A DNA stretch of 64,000 nucleotides from Sorghum bicolor (Eukaryota > Streptophyta > Magnoliopsida > Poales > Poaceae), in NCBI RefSeq assembly GCF_000003195.3, contig NC_012877.2, positions 25,953,591 through 26,017,590 on the forward strand. Reading direction: 5' to 3'. This document shows positions 24,080-34,959 of this stretch, one piece after another (within the stretch, counting starts at the first letter, position 1; the number at the start of each line of letters is the position of its first letter). The notes under the pieces are model-generated. The model saw only the letters and a program-made list of their open reading frames with translations. It was not told where the DNA came from and did no database searches. A program made the translations under genes and the position numbers.

Positions 24080-24746
24080 AAACCATACACCTATCTTGCA
24101 TCAAGATTAGCATTATCTCCAAACAGACCGAATGGAGCTTTCATTTGAGCCTCTTCACCTAGGAGTACCAACGGGAACTTCCACAATGGTTTCTAAGCCT
24201 ATGGTGCACTGGGCGCAAATCATGCACCTATCTTGCACCAAAACAAATACTATCTCCAACTAGACCGAAGCGAGATTCCATATGACACACTTCATCTAGT
24301 AGTTCCATCAAGTGCTTATAGCAGTTCCATCTGGTGTGTCCAAATTGATTTCTAAGCATATGATACGTTCCATGCCAACCGTGCACCTGTCTTGCATCAA
24401 GATTAGAACTATCTCCAAACAGACCAAACCAAGCTTCCACTTGAGCCTCTTCACCAAGGAGTACCATCGGGTGCGTCCAAAATGGTTTCTTAGATTATGG
24501 TGCATTACTTGCAAATTGTGCACCTATCTTACATCAAAACTAACACTATCTCCAAATGAACCGAAGCAAGATTCCATATGACACAAATCATCTAGGAGTT
24601 CGATCGGGTGTCCAAATTGATTTTCGAGTATATGATACGTTCCACGCAAACCATGCACCTATCTTGCCTTAAGATTAGCAATATCTGAAACAAACCAAAC
24701 CAAGCTTTCACTTGAGCCTCTTCACCTAGAAGTACCATAGGGTGCT
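24080..24746. repeat. Satellite block 2
   Basis: About 660 bp of the same A/B satellite between two insertions. It joins block 1 exactly at the AAACC duplication and block 3 exactly at the GTGCT duplication (24742-24746 and 42543-42547), so blocks 1-3 were once one array. Confidence 0.9.
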
Positions 24747-25599
24747 TGAAAGGTCCTTGTTTGGTTTTGGTAATTGAGTGACAACTTAGGTGAACTAATA
24801 GTGTTTATGTGAGATACATAGGTGATTAGTCCACAGGTGATGATATGATGATGGAGGAGCTCATTGCATATGAGACATGACATGGAGTCATGTGACCAAG
24901 GTGGAGAAGATCAAGATGAGGCTTGGCTCGATGGACCGGTTGCAAGCGTGAAGGGCAAGTCGGAGGCTTTGAAGCGAGGGACCACGTGTGACGGTGAAGC
25001 TTGAGCAAGACTTGACGCCGATGGATTGAGGCAACGATGAAGAGCAAGTGAGGTCAAGATCGATGAACCAATACGGTCACGTGATGATATGAAGTGGATC
25101 ATATCAATTGGTGATTGGTTGGTGCATGTGTTGCATCAACATTGGAGGAGATGGAATGGAAAGCGCAAGGCAAAGGTATAACCTAGGGCTTTTCCATTTC
25201 ACCGGTCATAGGTGTGTAGAGAAGTTTATGACCGGATTTAGGATAGATGGCCGTACTATCAAGAGGGGCAAACTTGTTTGCATATCGGTCATCTAGTGCC
25301 ACTTGAGCGATCTAACTTTGCATACGTGTTAGGATAGAGTGGCGTGGCAAGTTGAGAGGCTAACTCCTTTGGGAAAATGTTTGTGAAAATGCTAACACAC
25401 TTGCACATGGAGGTGTACACTTGGTGGTGTTGGCACATTTACAAAGGAGGTGGAGTTCCTAGGGTTGAGAGGGGTTTGGGTTCCTCTCTCCCTCCCGCCG
25501 AGCTTGCGAGGCGAGATTCGGTGCTTTTGAGAAAATTAAGTGCATATTTTATATTGCGCCGGTGGGAATTTTGGAGAAGTCGCGGGAGTGACGCACTAC

Positions 25600-26100
25600 G
25601 TGGAGGCACCGGACGCTGGCCTTTAGCGTCCGGTGTATTGTTGGGTCTGTCCAGAGTGCACCGGACGCACCGGAGTGAGTCCGGTGCTCAGCGTCCGGTG
25701 TGCGGGCGGTTTGGTGACCCTCTCTGCGCATGAGTCCGGTGAGCACCGGACGCTCAGGGTGCGTCCGGTGAGCCACGTCCGGTGACCCTGCGTGTTTTCA
25801 GACCTCTCTGAGTTTAGGACTGGTGTGCACCGGACGCGTCCGGTGGGAACTTGCTCAGCGTCCGGTGGCTCGCGTCCAGTGACCCTGCGAGTTTGCAGAG
25901 CTCTCTGTGCACGAGTCCGGTGTGCACCGGACGCGTCCGGTGTGACGCAGCAGAGCGTCCGGTGGTGCTGTGCAGGCGCGCGTGCGCAGTAGCCGTTGGG
26001 AGCAATGGTCGAGTTCAAACGGCTAGTGACACGTGGCTGACCCTTGAGCACCGGACGCTAGGAGTTGAGCGTCCGGTGGTTCCCTGTGACCGTCCGGTGC
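25600..26100. repeat. Palindrome-rich LTR core of the Sirevirus
   Basis: About a dozen copies of CACCGGAC or its complement GTCCGGTG. Two perfect 18-bp palindromes, CACCGGACGCGTCCGGTG, lie at 25828-25845 and 25925-25942. CG-rich palindrome clusters in the LTR upstream of the TATA box are described for maize Sireviruses. They may bind host factors or attract methylation. The same cluster is in the 3' LTR at about 40900-41390. Confidence 0.85.
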
Positions 26101-26150
26101 CCTTGCGTTTTGCCCAGTGAAGGGGCAACAACTAGTTTAGCCCTTGGGGC

Positions 26151-26158
26151 TATAAATA
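26151..26158 (+). promoter_or_regulatory. TATA box of the Sirevirus 5' LTR
   Basis: 'tataaata' follows the palindrome cluster; the same site in the 3' LTR is at 41439-41446. The position, about 1.4 kb into the LTR and before the likely transcription start, fits a core promoter. Confidence 0.75.
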
Positions 26159-26897
26159 GAAGTGGTGGCCGGCCTTGGCTGGCAGAGAGAACCCTTGGGA
26201 CTTAGTGTCCATGCTTGGGGAGTGCTAGGAAAGCCTCTAACTCACTTGTGCTTGCAAGAGTGCGAATCAATAGCGAGTGAGTGATTCTAGTGCGTTGCAT
26301 TGAGAGATTGCATCGAGTGGCACTAGGTGTTCGTGTTGCAAGCCGGTGGTGCTTGTTACTCTTAGAGGTTGCCACGTCCTAGATGGCTTGGTGGCTTGTG
26401 ACTCCGTCGAAGCACGCAAGGAGATTGTGCGGTGCTTCGGAGAAGAGATTGTGAGGGGTACGGTGCTCACCCCGCGGGGATCACGAAGAGAAACTCTAGT
26501 TGAGCGAGACGTGAAGAGCGACAAGTGGTCCGGCCGGGTCAAGTGCTAGAGCTTGTGGTAAGCACTCCACGTGGGAGAGTGTGACTTGCGGGTCACCACT
26601 AGCAAGAGGACCGGCGGCAACCTTGGAGCTTGTGTCAACGGGGACATAGCTTGGTGGCAACCAAGTGAACCTCGAAAGAAAATCATCGTGTCAACTTTGT
26701 TCTGCCCGTTGGTTTGCAAGTCCCTAACACAAGCTTGTTCTAACTTTCATATACTTGTGCTTGTGTAGTTGCTCTTGTAATTAGTTAGCTTGTGTAGCTT
26801 GCTAGTTACCTTCTTGCTTGTGTAGCTAGAAGTAGTTCCCTTGCGTGACTAATTTGGTTTGTGTAACCTTGTTAGTCACATTGCTTAGTTTGTGTAG

Positions 26898-28176
26898 TGT
26901 TGGGTATCTTAAACGCAAACAGAAAAATCTGCAAGCGCACGGATACCGATGTAGCCTTCACCTGGGAGTATTCCAGAGTATCGATTTTCCACAGAGAACG
27001 TGAGTGTACTAATTAAGATCCAAGATCGCCCAAGGATAACTATATAATTATTTTTGGTGGGAAGAGAGGAAGTTTCCTGAGAGTTCTCTAGTTGATCTAA
27101 GAATCAAGAATTACTTCAAGATTATATATATCGGGACATCAGAGCACTAACCACAGAAAGAGATGAGAAGGGGGCTAGGAAGGTCTGACTACGGTCCTAC
27201 AAACACCGATACGAACGTGGTGGAATACGTCGACCGTTAGGGCTGTCACTACCCTAGGGCTACCACAACAATCCGTGGGATTGGGTGCAATTCCAGGTAA
27301 TCGCAAGACTAAACACCACGTCTAATCTATTAATTACTACTCTAATGTTTCAAAGACTAGAGCACTTGATGCAAGCGGGAATCCAATAAATAACTTGAAT
27401 GTAAATAAAAGTAATTAGAGAACTCAGGAGTTATGAATTGAAGAACCTGGAGAACGATGAAGAACGAACCAGATGCTGCAAAAGTACAATGTTGAGGAAG
27501 ATCCGACAGATCCGGCTCCTCCTCCGCTCTCCTCTTCTCTCTCCCTATTTTCTAGATTACAACTAGAACTAACTAGAACTAGAACTAGAGGAACTAGAAC
27601 TAGAACTAGATGAACTAGAACTAGATCTAGATGAACTAGAGGTAGAACTAGAAGAACTAGAGGGATCCTCTCTACTTGGATGAAGAATTGAAACCCTAAC
27701 TTTGATTCTGTAGAAGAGGTATGATCTCCAGGGGCCAGGGGGTCTGGTTATATAGTCTTTTCAGATGAATCTGGGCCGTCGGATCAAACCGACATTGATC
27801 GCACGGTTTTCCTCGATCCTTTAGGTCGGTGGAGCATAATCCGCGAAACGTGTCCTGATTGGACACTGTAGCTGGGCGGGCGCCCAGGAGAGTTGGGCGG
27901 GCGCCCTGCCTCCGAGCCCGATCGGCCTCCCGTTCGTTCCCGTGGCTTCTGGAGTCTTCTAGATGGTAGAAAATTGCGCGGTACGTTAATATCTCTATGT
28001 AAACCCGACGTGTGGGCCTTTCTTCCGTATTTCCTGATAACCCCTTGCAGAAATAGACAAACACCAAAACTTGTGGAATTCTGTCAGATAAAACCCTAAG
28101 TCTAGGTGTTGGTTGCATTTGGATCCTTTTCCATGATTAGTTAATGGTTAATTGTGAGCATTAAGGACCGTCAACA
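26898..28176 (-). repeat. 3' LTR of the nested Gypsy element
   Basis: 1279 bp, TG...CA ends. A TATA motif on the minus strand ('ctatataa', complement of 27748-27755) matches that in the other LTR. It includes the 'ctagaa' short tandem repeat at 27561-27661. Confidence 0.93.
27561..27661. repeat. Short tandem repeat of about 6 bp (aactag units) in the nested LTR
   Basis: About 100 bp of 'aactag' units with variants ('gaactagaact', 'gatgaactag'). Present at the same place in the partner LTR (33931-34031) with the same pattern, so it predates the insertion. Confidence 0.85.
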
Positions 28177-28192
28177 AGCTCCCCCAAGCTTA
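28177..28192 (-). other. Polypurine tract of the nested element
   Basis: On the plus strand 'agctcccccaagctt' abuts the LTR at 28176; on the minus strand it reads AAGCTTGGGGGAGCT, a normal polypurine tract next to the 3' LTR, which fixes the element's orientation. Confidence 0.8.
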
Positions 28193-30600
28193 ACCTTTGC
28201 TCGTCCCTGAGCAAAGATGAACTCAAGAGTTTCTACAGTGGTTTCATAACTTAAAGATACACATGCGTTTAAACAAGATCTCATCTCTGGTTAGAGTAAA
28301 CTGTTAAGAATTAAAACTTACTCATTTACCTTTCACCATGGGGCTTGTAACCGTCACTTGTGTCTTGAGCAGTTAAAAGATAGAACGGTCTAGTCAAGCA
28401 CCATGTCTAATGTTCTTGATCAACTATAGCTCTAGAGTTTTTGCAGATTTTCAAATAAAACTCAGAGATTCCTTGTATGACTCTCTCTAGTCTCTCTTTT
28501 GTGGTATTTCTAGATCCTTACCAAGGCAGTATTGGTATATGCCTTCTCTCAAAGTATGTGGTATTTTTGGTATAAGGCATAGTGACATTGCCTTCTCTCT
28601 CACCCTACTCTAATAAGGCTTTTGATATCTGGAGCTCATAGGTGGGAGACAGCTAATACATACTTACAAGACATTTATTGTATAGTCAAACCATGGATCC
28701 AAAGAAACAAATCAATAAGTCAAATCAAGATGTGCATGTGTGGCGAATGAATGGTGTATGGTGATGATGGTGATAACAATGGTGAAAGTCTAATTCTACT
28801 TATGCTCTTTTGAGGGGATACATACCTTTCTTGCTCTGTTGAAACTTTCAGGGAGAATGAGATGCTCTATATTTTCTTTTTCTTTTCTCTCAAACGGGTA
28901 TCTTGTACCCCTAATTCTACTGTCGGACACTTGTCCATTTTTACCTCTCGTCTCACTTTTTTTTTCTCTCTTTTTTTTCGAGGTTCCGGGCACTTGCCCC
29001 TTTTTATTTCCTCGTATACTTTTTTTTTCTTTTCTTTTTTTTAGAGCACTCATCTCACGAGATAATGTAGCAAGTGGTAGTAACAAGATAACTCGAGCAT
29101 TTATTTCACAGGGAAGAACAGAAATAGGAAAATGTTTTTGGCTATTCTCTCCCGGATTAGGAGTAGAATATTTTTGGGTGGTTCTGGAGATGGAAATGGA
29201 TGGATATATGTGGATGCATACTTCCGGAGTAGAAGCAGCATGTGTGAGTGAACGTGCAAGTGAATCTTGATTTAACCACATGACAAGCTCCTAAGGGTCT
29301 ACACAGCTTGACCATACTCAATGCTCATAAGCAGTAAAAAGTAAATGTGTGGTTCATAGTCTAACAAGCATGTATATATGGCTATGGTAGGAATTTAAAC
29401 TCTCATCATACAGGAACTCATCATGCAACATTTTAAAGATTTTCAAAGATAAAATTCTCCAGAATTCTAGCATCTCTAGGAACAGATAAACGGCAACTCA
29501 ACCTTCCCATATCGTATCCGTTAACAACTTAGACTTTAGATCAAGTACTCTTCCCACAAGTTCAGGTTTAGAGCAAATCTTAATTAATAACAGTCATGCC
29601 TAAACTTGAGAGAGATTTCAATTTTTAGAACTAGTCATGACAGAGCAACCATTCATCATTTCCATGTGAGAGCTTATCATGAGGGTTCATAACAAACTTT
29701 ATTTATTTATTTATTTAGCAAACTAAGCAAAGATATATATAAGCACAAAATCTTTATTTGGATTTTTATGATTATGCATCTTTTTATTATTTGAGTAAAG
29801 TATAAACGTGAGTAGAAACACTTAGCTGGATAAATGGGGGTGCTCTCCCCCAAGTTGGATTTTGACGTAATTCCTTTTGATGTAGCAGGTGGTGTAGGTG
29901 TATTTGAATGTCAGCAGTACCCTGACAGCGATTAGGATGTCCTCCGTCTGCTAGTCTTCTTTGATCCTTGAATTCTGTGGAGCTCAAATAGACAACAAAG
30001 CTTTGGGGAACTAGTTAAGTGTTAGCATAAGTATCTAGCCTTTATCATGTTGAGCCTCCTCAATAAATGTTACTCTCTTTAGTAGGATCATAAATTTATT
30101 TTTATAATTTTATTTTTACAGGACAGGAATATATTTATTTCATTTTTACGCCACCACGGTGAATGTACTTATGGGTTTTATGCCATGAGCATACTCACGT
30201 GGGGCTTACTATTTTTAACATTTTTGTTTTCTTTTCAAGATGATATGAACCTGATTAACTAAGCAAACTATTTTAAATAATTAAAAGGAAAAAGATAACT
30301 ACCAAGTTTACCTCTTGCCAAGGTGTTCGGTGTTTTTAAGTCCTCCGAACAGGACTCTCCGTTTTCTCAGTCGTCCTAGGATTCGCTGGATGGCGTAGTC
30401 GGTGGTTCCGGCAGCGCCTGCTCTTCATGTATAACTATCTTCTCTTTCCATACCTGACTCGGTGCTACGGTCTCCTCAGGACAGTTCTGTTCAAGTTGTA
30501 TGTCTTCAGACCTTACAACTTCTCCTTCATAGTCTACCCATCCGTCCTTGCTGATTTGCCTCCTCTGGTTGCGGTTGCGTCATCGTCTTCTTGTCCTGAC
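28193..30600 (-). other. Non-coding 3' part of the nested element
   Basis: No protein domain is seen in 2.4 kb. There are long T-rich tracts at about 28957-28978 and 29018-29042 next to 'gacacttgtcc' and 'gggcacttgcccc', an ATTT repeat at 29698-29716, and a second polypurine-like motif at about 29840-29853 (minus CTTGGGGGAGAGC). An ORF at 28796-29281 on the minus strand is low-complexity Lys/Arg/Glu and is probably chance. This stretch replaces the space where RT and integrase would be. Confidence 0.6.
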
Positions 30601-31051
30601 CTGCTTAGAGTCTTCAACTAATGGTTAAGGTCAGTAAAATAGCAGCGTACCTTCTCAGAGGGGAAATGCATGTGGACTTCTCGGGTTTCAATGTAGATGA
30701 TTGCTTTAACGGTGCTAAGGAACGGTCTCCTAAGGATGATGGGTGGATCATACTCGTCTTCTCCCATGTCAATAACCTTCAATCTTTAAGAATGTCTGAT
30801 CTGCCATCTGGAGCTGAATGTATGTCGGTTTTAGGGGCATGGTTCCGAATAGGAGCTGATAGGTGACTGGCGGCCATTATGTCGACGCCGGATCCGGTGT
30901 CGTAGAGTGTCTTCTGAAAAGAATATCCGTTGATTGTGCACTCGATGCTTAGAACACCAGGGTCGTCCTTCTTGATCAAGAAAGGTGACTTGAGTTGACG
31001 ATCTTGACCTCCTTGAGCTGCAGTGACCATCTTAGCTGACTCGGTACACAT
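30601..31051 (-). pseudogene. Protease remnant 2 (with DTG active site), nested Gypsy element
   Basis: An aspartic protease of the Tat/Athila group, read on the minus strand. It has 'IKKDDPGVLSIECTI', the catalytic 'YDTGSGVDIM' and, in another frame nearer the plus-strand left, 'EYDPPIILRRPFL' with 'KAIIYIE'. A frameshift separates the two halves, and compared with the family about 15-20 residues appear missing between them. The flap-region Gly of 'ILGRPFL' is Arg here. There is no RT after it, so it is not part of a working pol. Confidence 0.75.
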
Positions 31052-31090
31052 TTGCTTGTTCTTGTTCCTCCTGTTGATCCTTTCCTTGGT

Positions 31091-31490
31091 TCATGTCAGG
31101 ATTGCTCTGGGATTTGTGTAGTCTTGTTTCTTGAAGGAAAACATCTCCTTCTTCCCCTTGATGTAGAAACTGATCTTGGCAGCACTAGCGTAGATGACAG
31201 CTCCCAAGGTGTTCAAGAATGGCCTCCCTAGGATGATGGGTGCCCTCTCATCAGTATCAGTCTCTATCACCATGAAGTCTGTTGGAGCGTATAAGGTACC
31301 AACTTGGACGTAGAGGTTCTTCAATATTCTCTTTGGGAAACTTAGTGTCTGATATGCAAGCTGCAAACACATGGTTGTTTCATGCCGATGGAGATCGGGA
31401 TGACGGTGCGTCCTGGATCGTCTCTCTTGACCGACAGAAGGTCAGTAATTACTTCCACAACGGGGTTACTCCAGTAGTTACATGCTCAAG
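31091..31490 (-). pseudogene. Protease remnant 1 (active site lost), nested Gypsy element
   Basis: A second protease-like segment lies upstream of remnant 2 in the element's own orientation. It begins with a degenerate zinc-knuckle-like 'GDTGHSGNHCPE' (about 31496-31535), then 'VKRDDPGRTVIPISIG', and after a frame change 'LQLAYQTLSFPKRILKNLYV' and 'APIILGRPFLNTLG'. The stretch that should carry the catalytic D-T/S-G is missing. The open part at 31091-31372 is 93 codons. Remnants 1 and 2 differ too much to be a fresh duplication. Confidence 0.7.
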
Positions 31491-31499
31491 CATCTCAGG

Positions 31500-33242
31500 G
31501 CAGTGATTGCCTGAGTGTCCAGTATCTCCAGTGTGTTTGTGCTCCTAGATCTAGGTTCTTCACTTGGTGGAGTCTGGGAGTTATTAAAGTCCTTCATATT
31601 TTGCTCGAAGTGTACCTGCTCATAGAGACAAGGCAGAGATCAAGTGCATGGGCCCTGTTGGTGGAAAACACCAACAGAACCAAAAGTGTATTTGTTCTTC
31701 TCTAACCTTAAGCATAGTGAGCAAGACAAAGTTGATGGATAATAAGATCATGAGTGTAGCATTTAAAACATTTGTCAGATCAGATTGCTCAACCTTATGG
31801 AAAGATAATCTATCTATATATATGTTTTGTTTATATCTTCCAAAGATTGAGTGTGCAACATTTTAGCTAATAAGATTAGGAGTGTGGGATCACAAAGGTG
31901 GAAGGACTAAACATGTTGAATCTATTGGGTTGGTTAATCTAGAGTTGTAAATCATACATGTTTGTCTCTTTATTCATGTGAACGCCAAAACCAAGGAGAA
32001 GCTTATAAAAGTGATAGTCAAGTACTTTAAGATGTTACCTTACTTGAAGAGTGATGGTACAGTATTACATTGTGGAAGCTTTCCTCTCTTAGCGGTTGTG
32101 CATCGTGTTTGTGGCACCTCCATGGATCATCTCTTGTGAGCTATACCTCCTTGTGTAGATTGTTAAACTTCATGTGTCTCTCTCTTTGTCTCCAATGTGA
32201 GTTTATCTCTGGACTTCCCAGGTCGATATTGAAAGTTTTCCTGCAGGGGTTAGTCCAACAAAATATCCAATATCTACTATAGCATACTATCGGCTCAAAA
32301 ATCAACCTAGACACCATGTCTAATTTGATTCAGGAGGTTATTTTAACCTAAGCACCATGCTTAATTTAAAACCCCTTGGAAGTAAGATCATCATTCCTAA
32401 CTAAGCACCATGCTTAATTAAGAGATAAATGAAACTACTCCAAACCTAGACATATACTAAAGCAAATAAAGGTAGCATGAGAGCATTTATAGAGATCTAC
32501 TCAAATGGAGATGAAGTAGTGTGATTAGTATTTAACAAATTGAGCATGTCTCAAAGGTAGGGACAACCAACATAGCAACATGGCAAATGATGTTTTTATG
32601 TAAAGTACTCCCCCAAGCTTGAATTTTGCAAAATTCAAGTTTGGATGAATTTAATTCAATGTTGTATGATGATTGGTTGTACATACCTTGTGCTTGTCAT
32701 TCATCCGATCTTCTTGCTCCAATCCTAGAAAGGTTAGTGACAAGAATACCCGAAGGAATATTTTTACAATTATCCTTATATGCTCAAAACACAAGGTAAT
32801 GTTGCAAATAATTAAAAACTCATGTTACAATCTGATCAGTGCTTGTTTTAGGACACTAAGCTTGTCCTTGGGAAACCATCAATTTATGTCGGCGAAGTGG
32901 TTTCCCCTCCAACGCTGACCTATATCAAGATCAACTCAACGAGATCTGCAAAATTTATTATAGACATATGCATCGACAATCGCCCTTTTAAAGTTTTTAT
33001 AAATAGAAAGGATGAGGGGGTTGGAGATCTCGAATGTGGTGATGTTGGAGAGACCAATGGATTGTGAAGATGTTGCATATGAGCATGGAGTAAATGAAGT
33101 GGCTATGAAATAAATTCCATGATCATTAATTCTTAGAGTGAAATCCATGTGGTATGGTGAAAATGATAAGGTGAGTGTGGTAAAAAAAGGAAAAGAAAAA
33201 GGATACACGGATGACTTGGTTCGAAACTAGCACAGCTACCGT
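31500..33242 (-). other. Leader and lost gag region of the nested element
   Basis: About 1.7 kb between the primer site and the protease remnants where gag should be. No Gag domain is recognisable. It has a third polypurine-like motif (32608-32622; minus CAAGCTTGGGGGAGT). The short motif 'taagcaccatgcttaatt' occurs at 32347-32364 and 32402-32419, with a variant 'gacaccatgtctaattt' near 32309. Confidence 0.5.
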
Positions 33243-33260
33243 TCCCCGGCAACGGCGCCA
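33243..33260 (-). other. Primer-binding site of the nested element (tRNA-Asp type)
   Basis: Minus-strand TGGCGCCGTTGCCGGGGA, seven bases inside the 5' LTR end at 33268. All 18 bases match the known Athila/Tat site. Confidence 0.85.
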
Positions 33261-33267
33261 GAAAGCT

Positions 33268-34546
33268 TGTTGGGTATTTTAAACGCAAACAGAAAAATCC
33301 GCAAGCGCACGGATACCGATGTAGCCTTCACCCGGGAGTATTCCAGAGTATCGATTTTCCACAGAGAACGTGAGTGTACTAATTAAGATCCAAGATCGCC
33401 CAAGGATAACTATATAATTATTTTTGGTGGGAAGAGAGGAAGTTTCCTGAGAGTTCTCTAGTTGATCTAAGAATCAAGAATTACTTCAAGATTATATATA
33501 TTGGGACATCAGAGCACTAACCACAGAAAGAGATGAGAAGGGGGCTAGGAAGGTCTGACTACGGTCCTACAAACACCGATCCGAACGTGGTGGAATACGT
33601 CGACCGTTAGGGCTGTCACTACCCTAGGGCTACCACAACAATCCGTGGGATTGGGTGCAATTCCAGGTAATCGCAAGACTAAACACCACGTCTAATCTAT
33701 TAATTACTACTCTAATGTTTCAAAGACTAGAGCACTTGATGCAAGCGGGAATCCAATAAATAACTTGAATGTAAATAAAAGTAATTAGAGAACTCAGGAG
33801 TTATGAATTGAAGAACCTGGAGAACGATGAAGAACGAACCAGATGCTGCAAAAGTACAATGTTGAGGAAGATCCGACAGATCCGGCTCCTCCTCCGCTCT
33901 CCTCTTCTCTCTCCCTATTTTCTAGATTACAACTAGAACTAACTAGAACTAGAACTAGAGGAACTAGAACTAGAACTAGATGAACTAGAACTAGATCTAG
34001 ATGAACTAGAGGTAGAACTAGAAGAACTAGAGGGATCCTCTCTACTTGGATGAAGAATTGAAACCCTAACTTTGATTCTGTAGAAGAGGTATGATCTCCA
34101 GGGGCCAGTGGGTCTGGTTATATAGTCTTTTCAGATGAATCTAGGCCGTCGGATCAAACCGACATTGATCGCACGGTTTTCCTTGATCCTTTAGGTCTGT
34201 GGAGCATAATCCGCGAAACGTGTCCTGATTGGACACTGTAGCTGGGCGGGCACCCAGGAGAGTTGGGCGGGCGCTCTGCCTCCGAGCCCGATCGGCCTCC
34301 CGTTTGTTCCCGTGGCTTCTGGAGTCTTCTAGATGGTAGAAAATTGCGCGGTACGTTAATATCTCTATGTAAACCGGACGTGTGGGCCTTTCTTCCGTAT
34401 TTCCTGATAACCCCCTGCAGAAATAGACAAACACCAAAACTTGTGGAATTCTGTCAGATAAAACCCTAAGTCTAGGTGTTGGTTGCATTTGGATCCTTTT
34501 CCATGATTAGTTGATGGTTAATTGTGAGCATTAAGGACCGTCAACA
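33268..34546 (-). repeat. 5' LTR of the nested Gypsy element
   Basis: 1279 bp, minus-strand start TGTTGACGGTCC and end ACCCAACA. Its TATA motif is the minus strand of 34118-34125. It is the promoter copy for this element. Confidence 0.93.
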
Positions 34547-34908
34547 TGTAGCTAAGTACTTTTGTGCTCTCTAATTTGGCATTGGTTGCCTTGTTGTTGA
34601 GCTTTGCTAGTGAGCTTAGGAGCTTTGTGCTTTTGCTTACTAGTTGTGTAGAAGCTCCCCGGTTTGCAAAGTACTAGTGGCATAGGTTTGTGTGACCTTG
34701 CTCCTAGAATTGGTTAGGCGAGCTCTTGCTAAGGTTGCACCTTGTTTGCTTGTTTAGGATCTTTTACAAGGTGATACAGAACTTAGATAGAGGGGCGTAG
34801 TCTTGGCTAGACCGATAGTTTTAATTTTGCATTTGTTTCGGTTAGCCGACGTAATAATTTTTAGAAAGGACTATTCACCCCCCTCTAGTCCGCCATCTCG
34901 ACCCTTCA
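34547..34908 (+). repeat. Sirevirus 5' LTR, right part
   Basis: Last about 360 bp of the 5' LTR after the nested insertion, starting with the repeated TGTAG and ending CCCTTCA. It matches 42182-42542 of the 3' LTR. Confidence 0.92.
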
Positions 34909-34910
34909 AG

Positions 34911-34922
34911 TGGTATCAAAGC
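34911..34922 (+). other. Sirevirus primer-binding site
   Basis: 'tggtatcaaagc', two bases after the LTR. A variant of the tRNA-Met site that is usual in Sireviruses. Confidence 0.85.
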
Positions 34923-34959
34923 TAGGTCTCTCATTTGTGGTCTTCACCGACCCGAGAGG

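Larger units (their letters stand above)
24747..26897 (+). repeat. Sirevirus 5' LTR, left part
   Basis: First 2.15 kb of the 5' LTR, interrupted at 26898 by the nested element; the 5-bp duplication TGTAG lies at 26893-26897 and 34547-34551. It has the palindrome-rich stretch and a TATA box. The small ORFs within read through LTR control sequence and have no known domain. Confidence 0.92.
26898..34546 (-). mobile_element. Nested non-autonomous Tat/Athila-like Ty3/Gypsy element
   Basis: A 7649-bp element on the minus strand inside the Sirevirus 5' LTR, with TGTAG duplications. LTRs are 1279 bp each. The primer site (33243-33260, minus) reads TGGCGCCGTTGCCGGGGA, the tRNA-Asp-type site used by Athila/Tat relatives. 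The polypurine tract (minus) lies next to the 3' LTR at 28177. Only two damaged protease remnants can be read; RT, RNase H and integrase are absent. About 15 differences between the LTRs by eye (about 1.2 percent) put insertion at roughly half a million years with the usual grass rate, younger than its Sirevirus host. Confidence 0.88.

Noticed and set aside
25623..26051. 142-codon minus-strand ORF in the Sirevirus LTR
   Set aside because: Translation of the palindrome cluster, repetitive, and not conserved in the partner LTR.
25600..26100. Regularly spaced short palindromes that could suggest a CRISPR-like array
   Set aside because: Plant nuclear DNA; spacing is irregular and the motifs are the known Sirevirus LTR palindromes.
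28796..29281. 161-codon minus-strand ORF
   Set aside because: Low-complexity Lys/Glu/Arg from T-rich tracts on the other strand; no domain; sits in non-coding element DNA.
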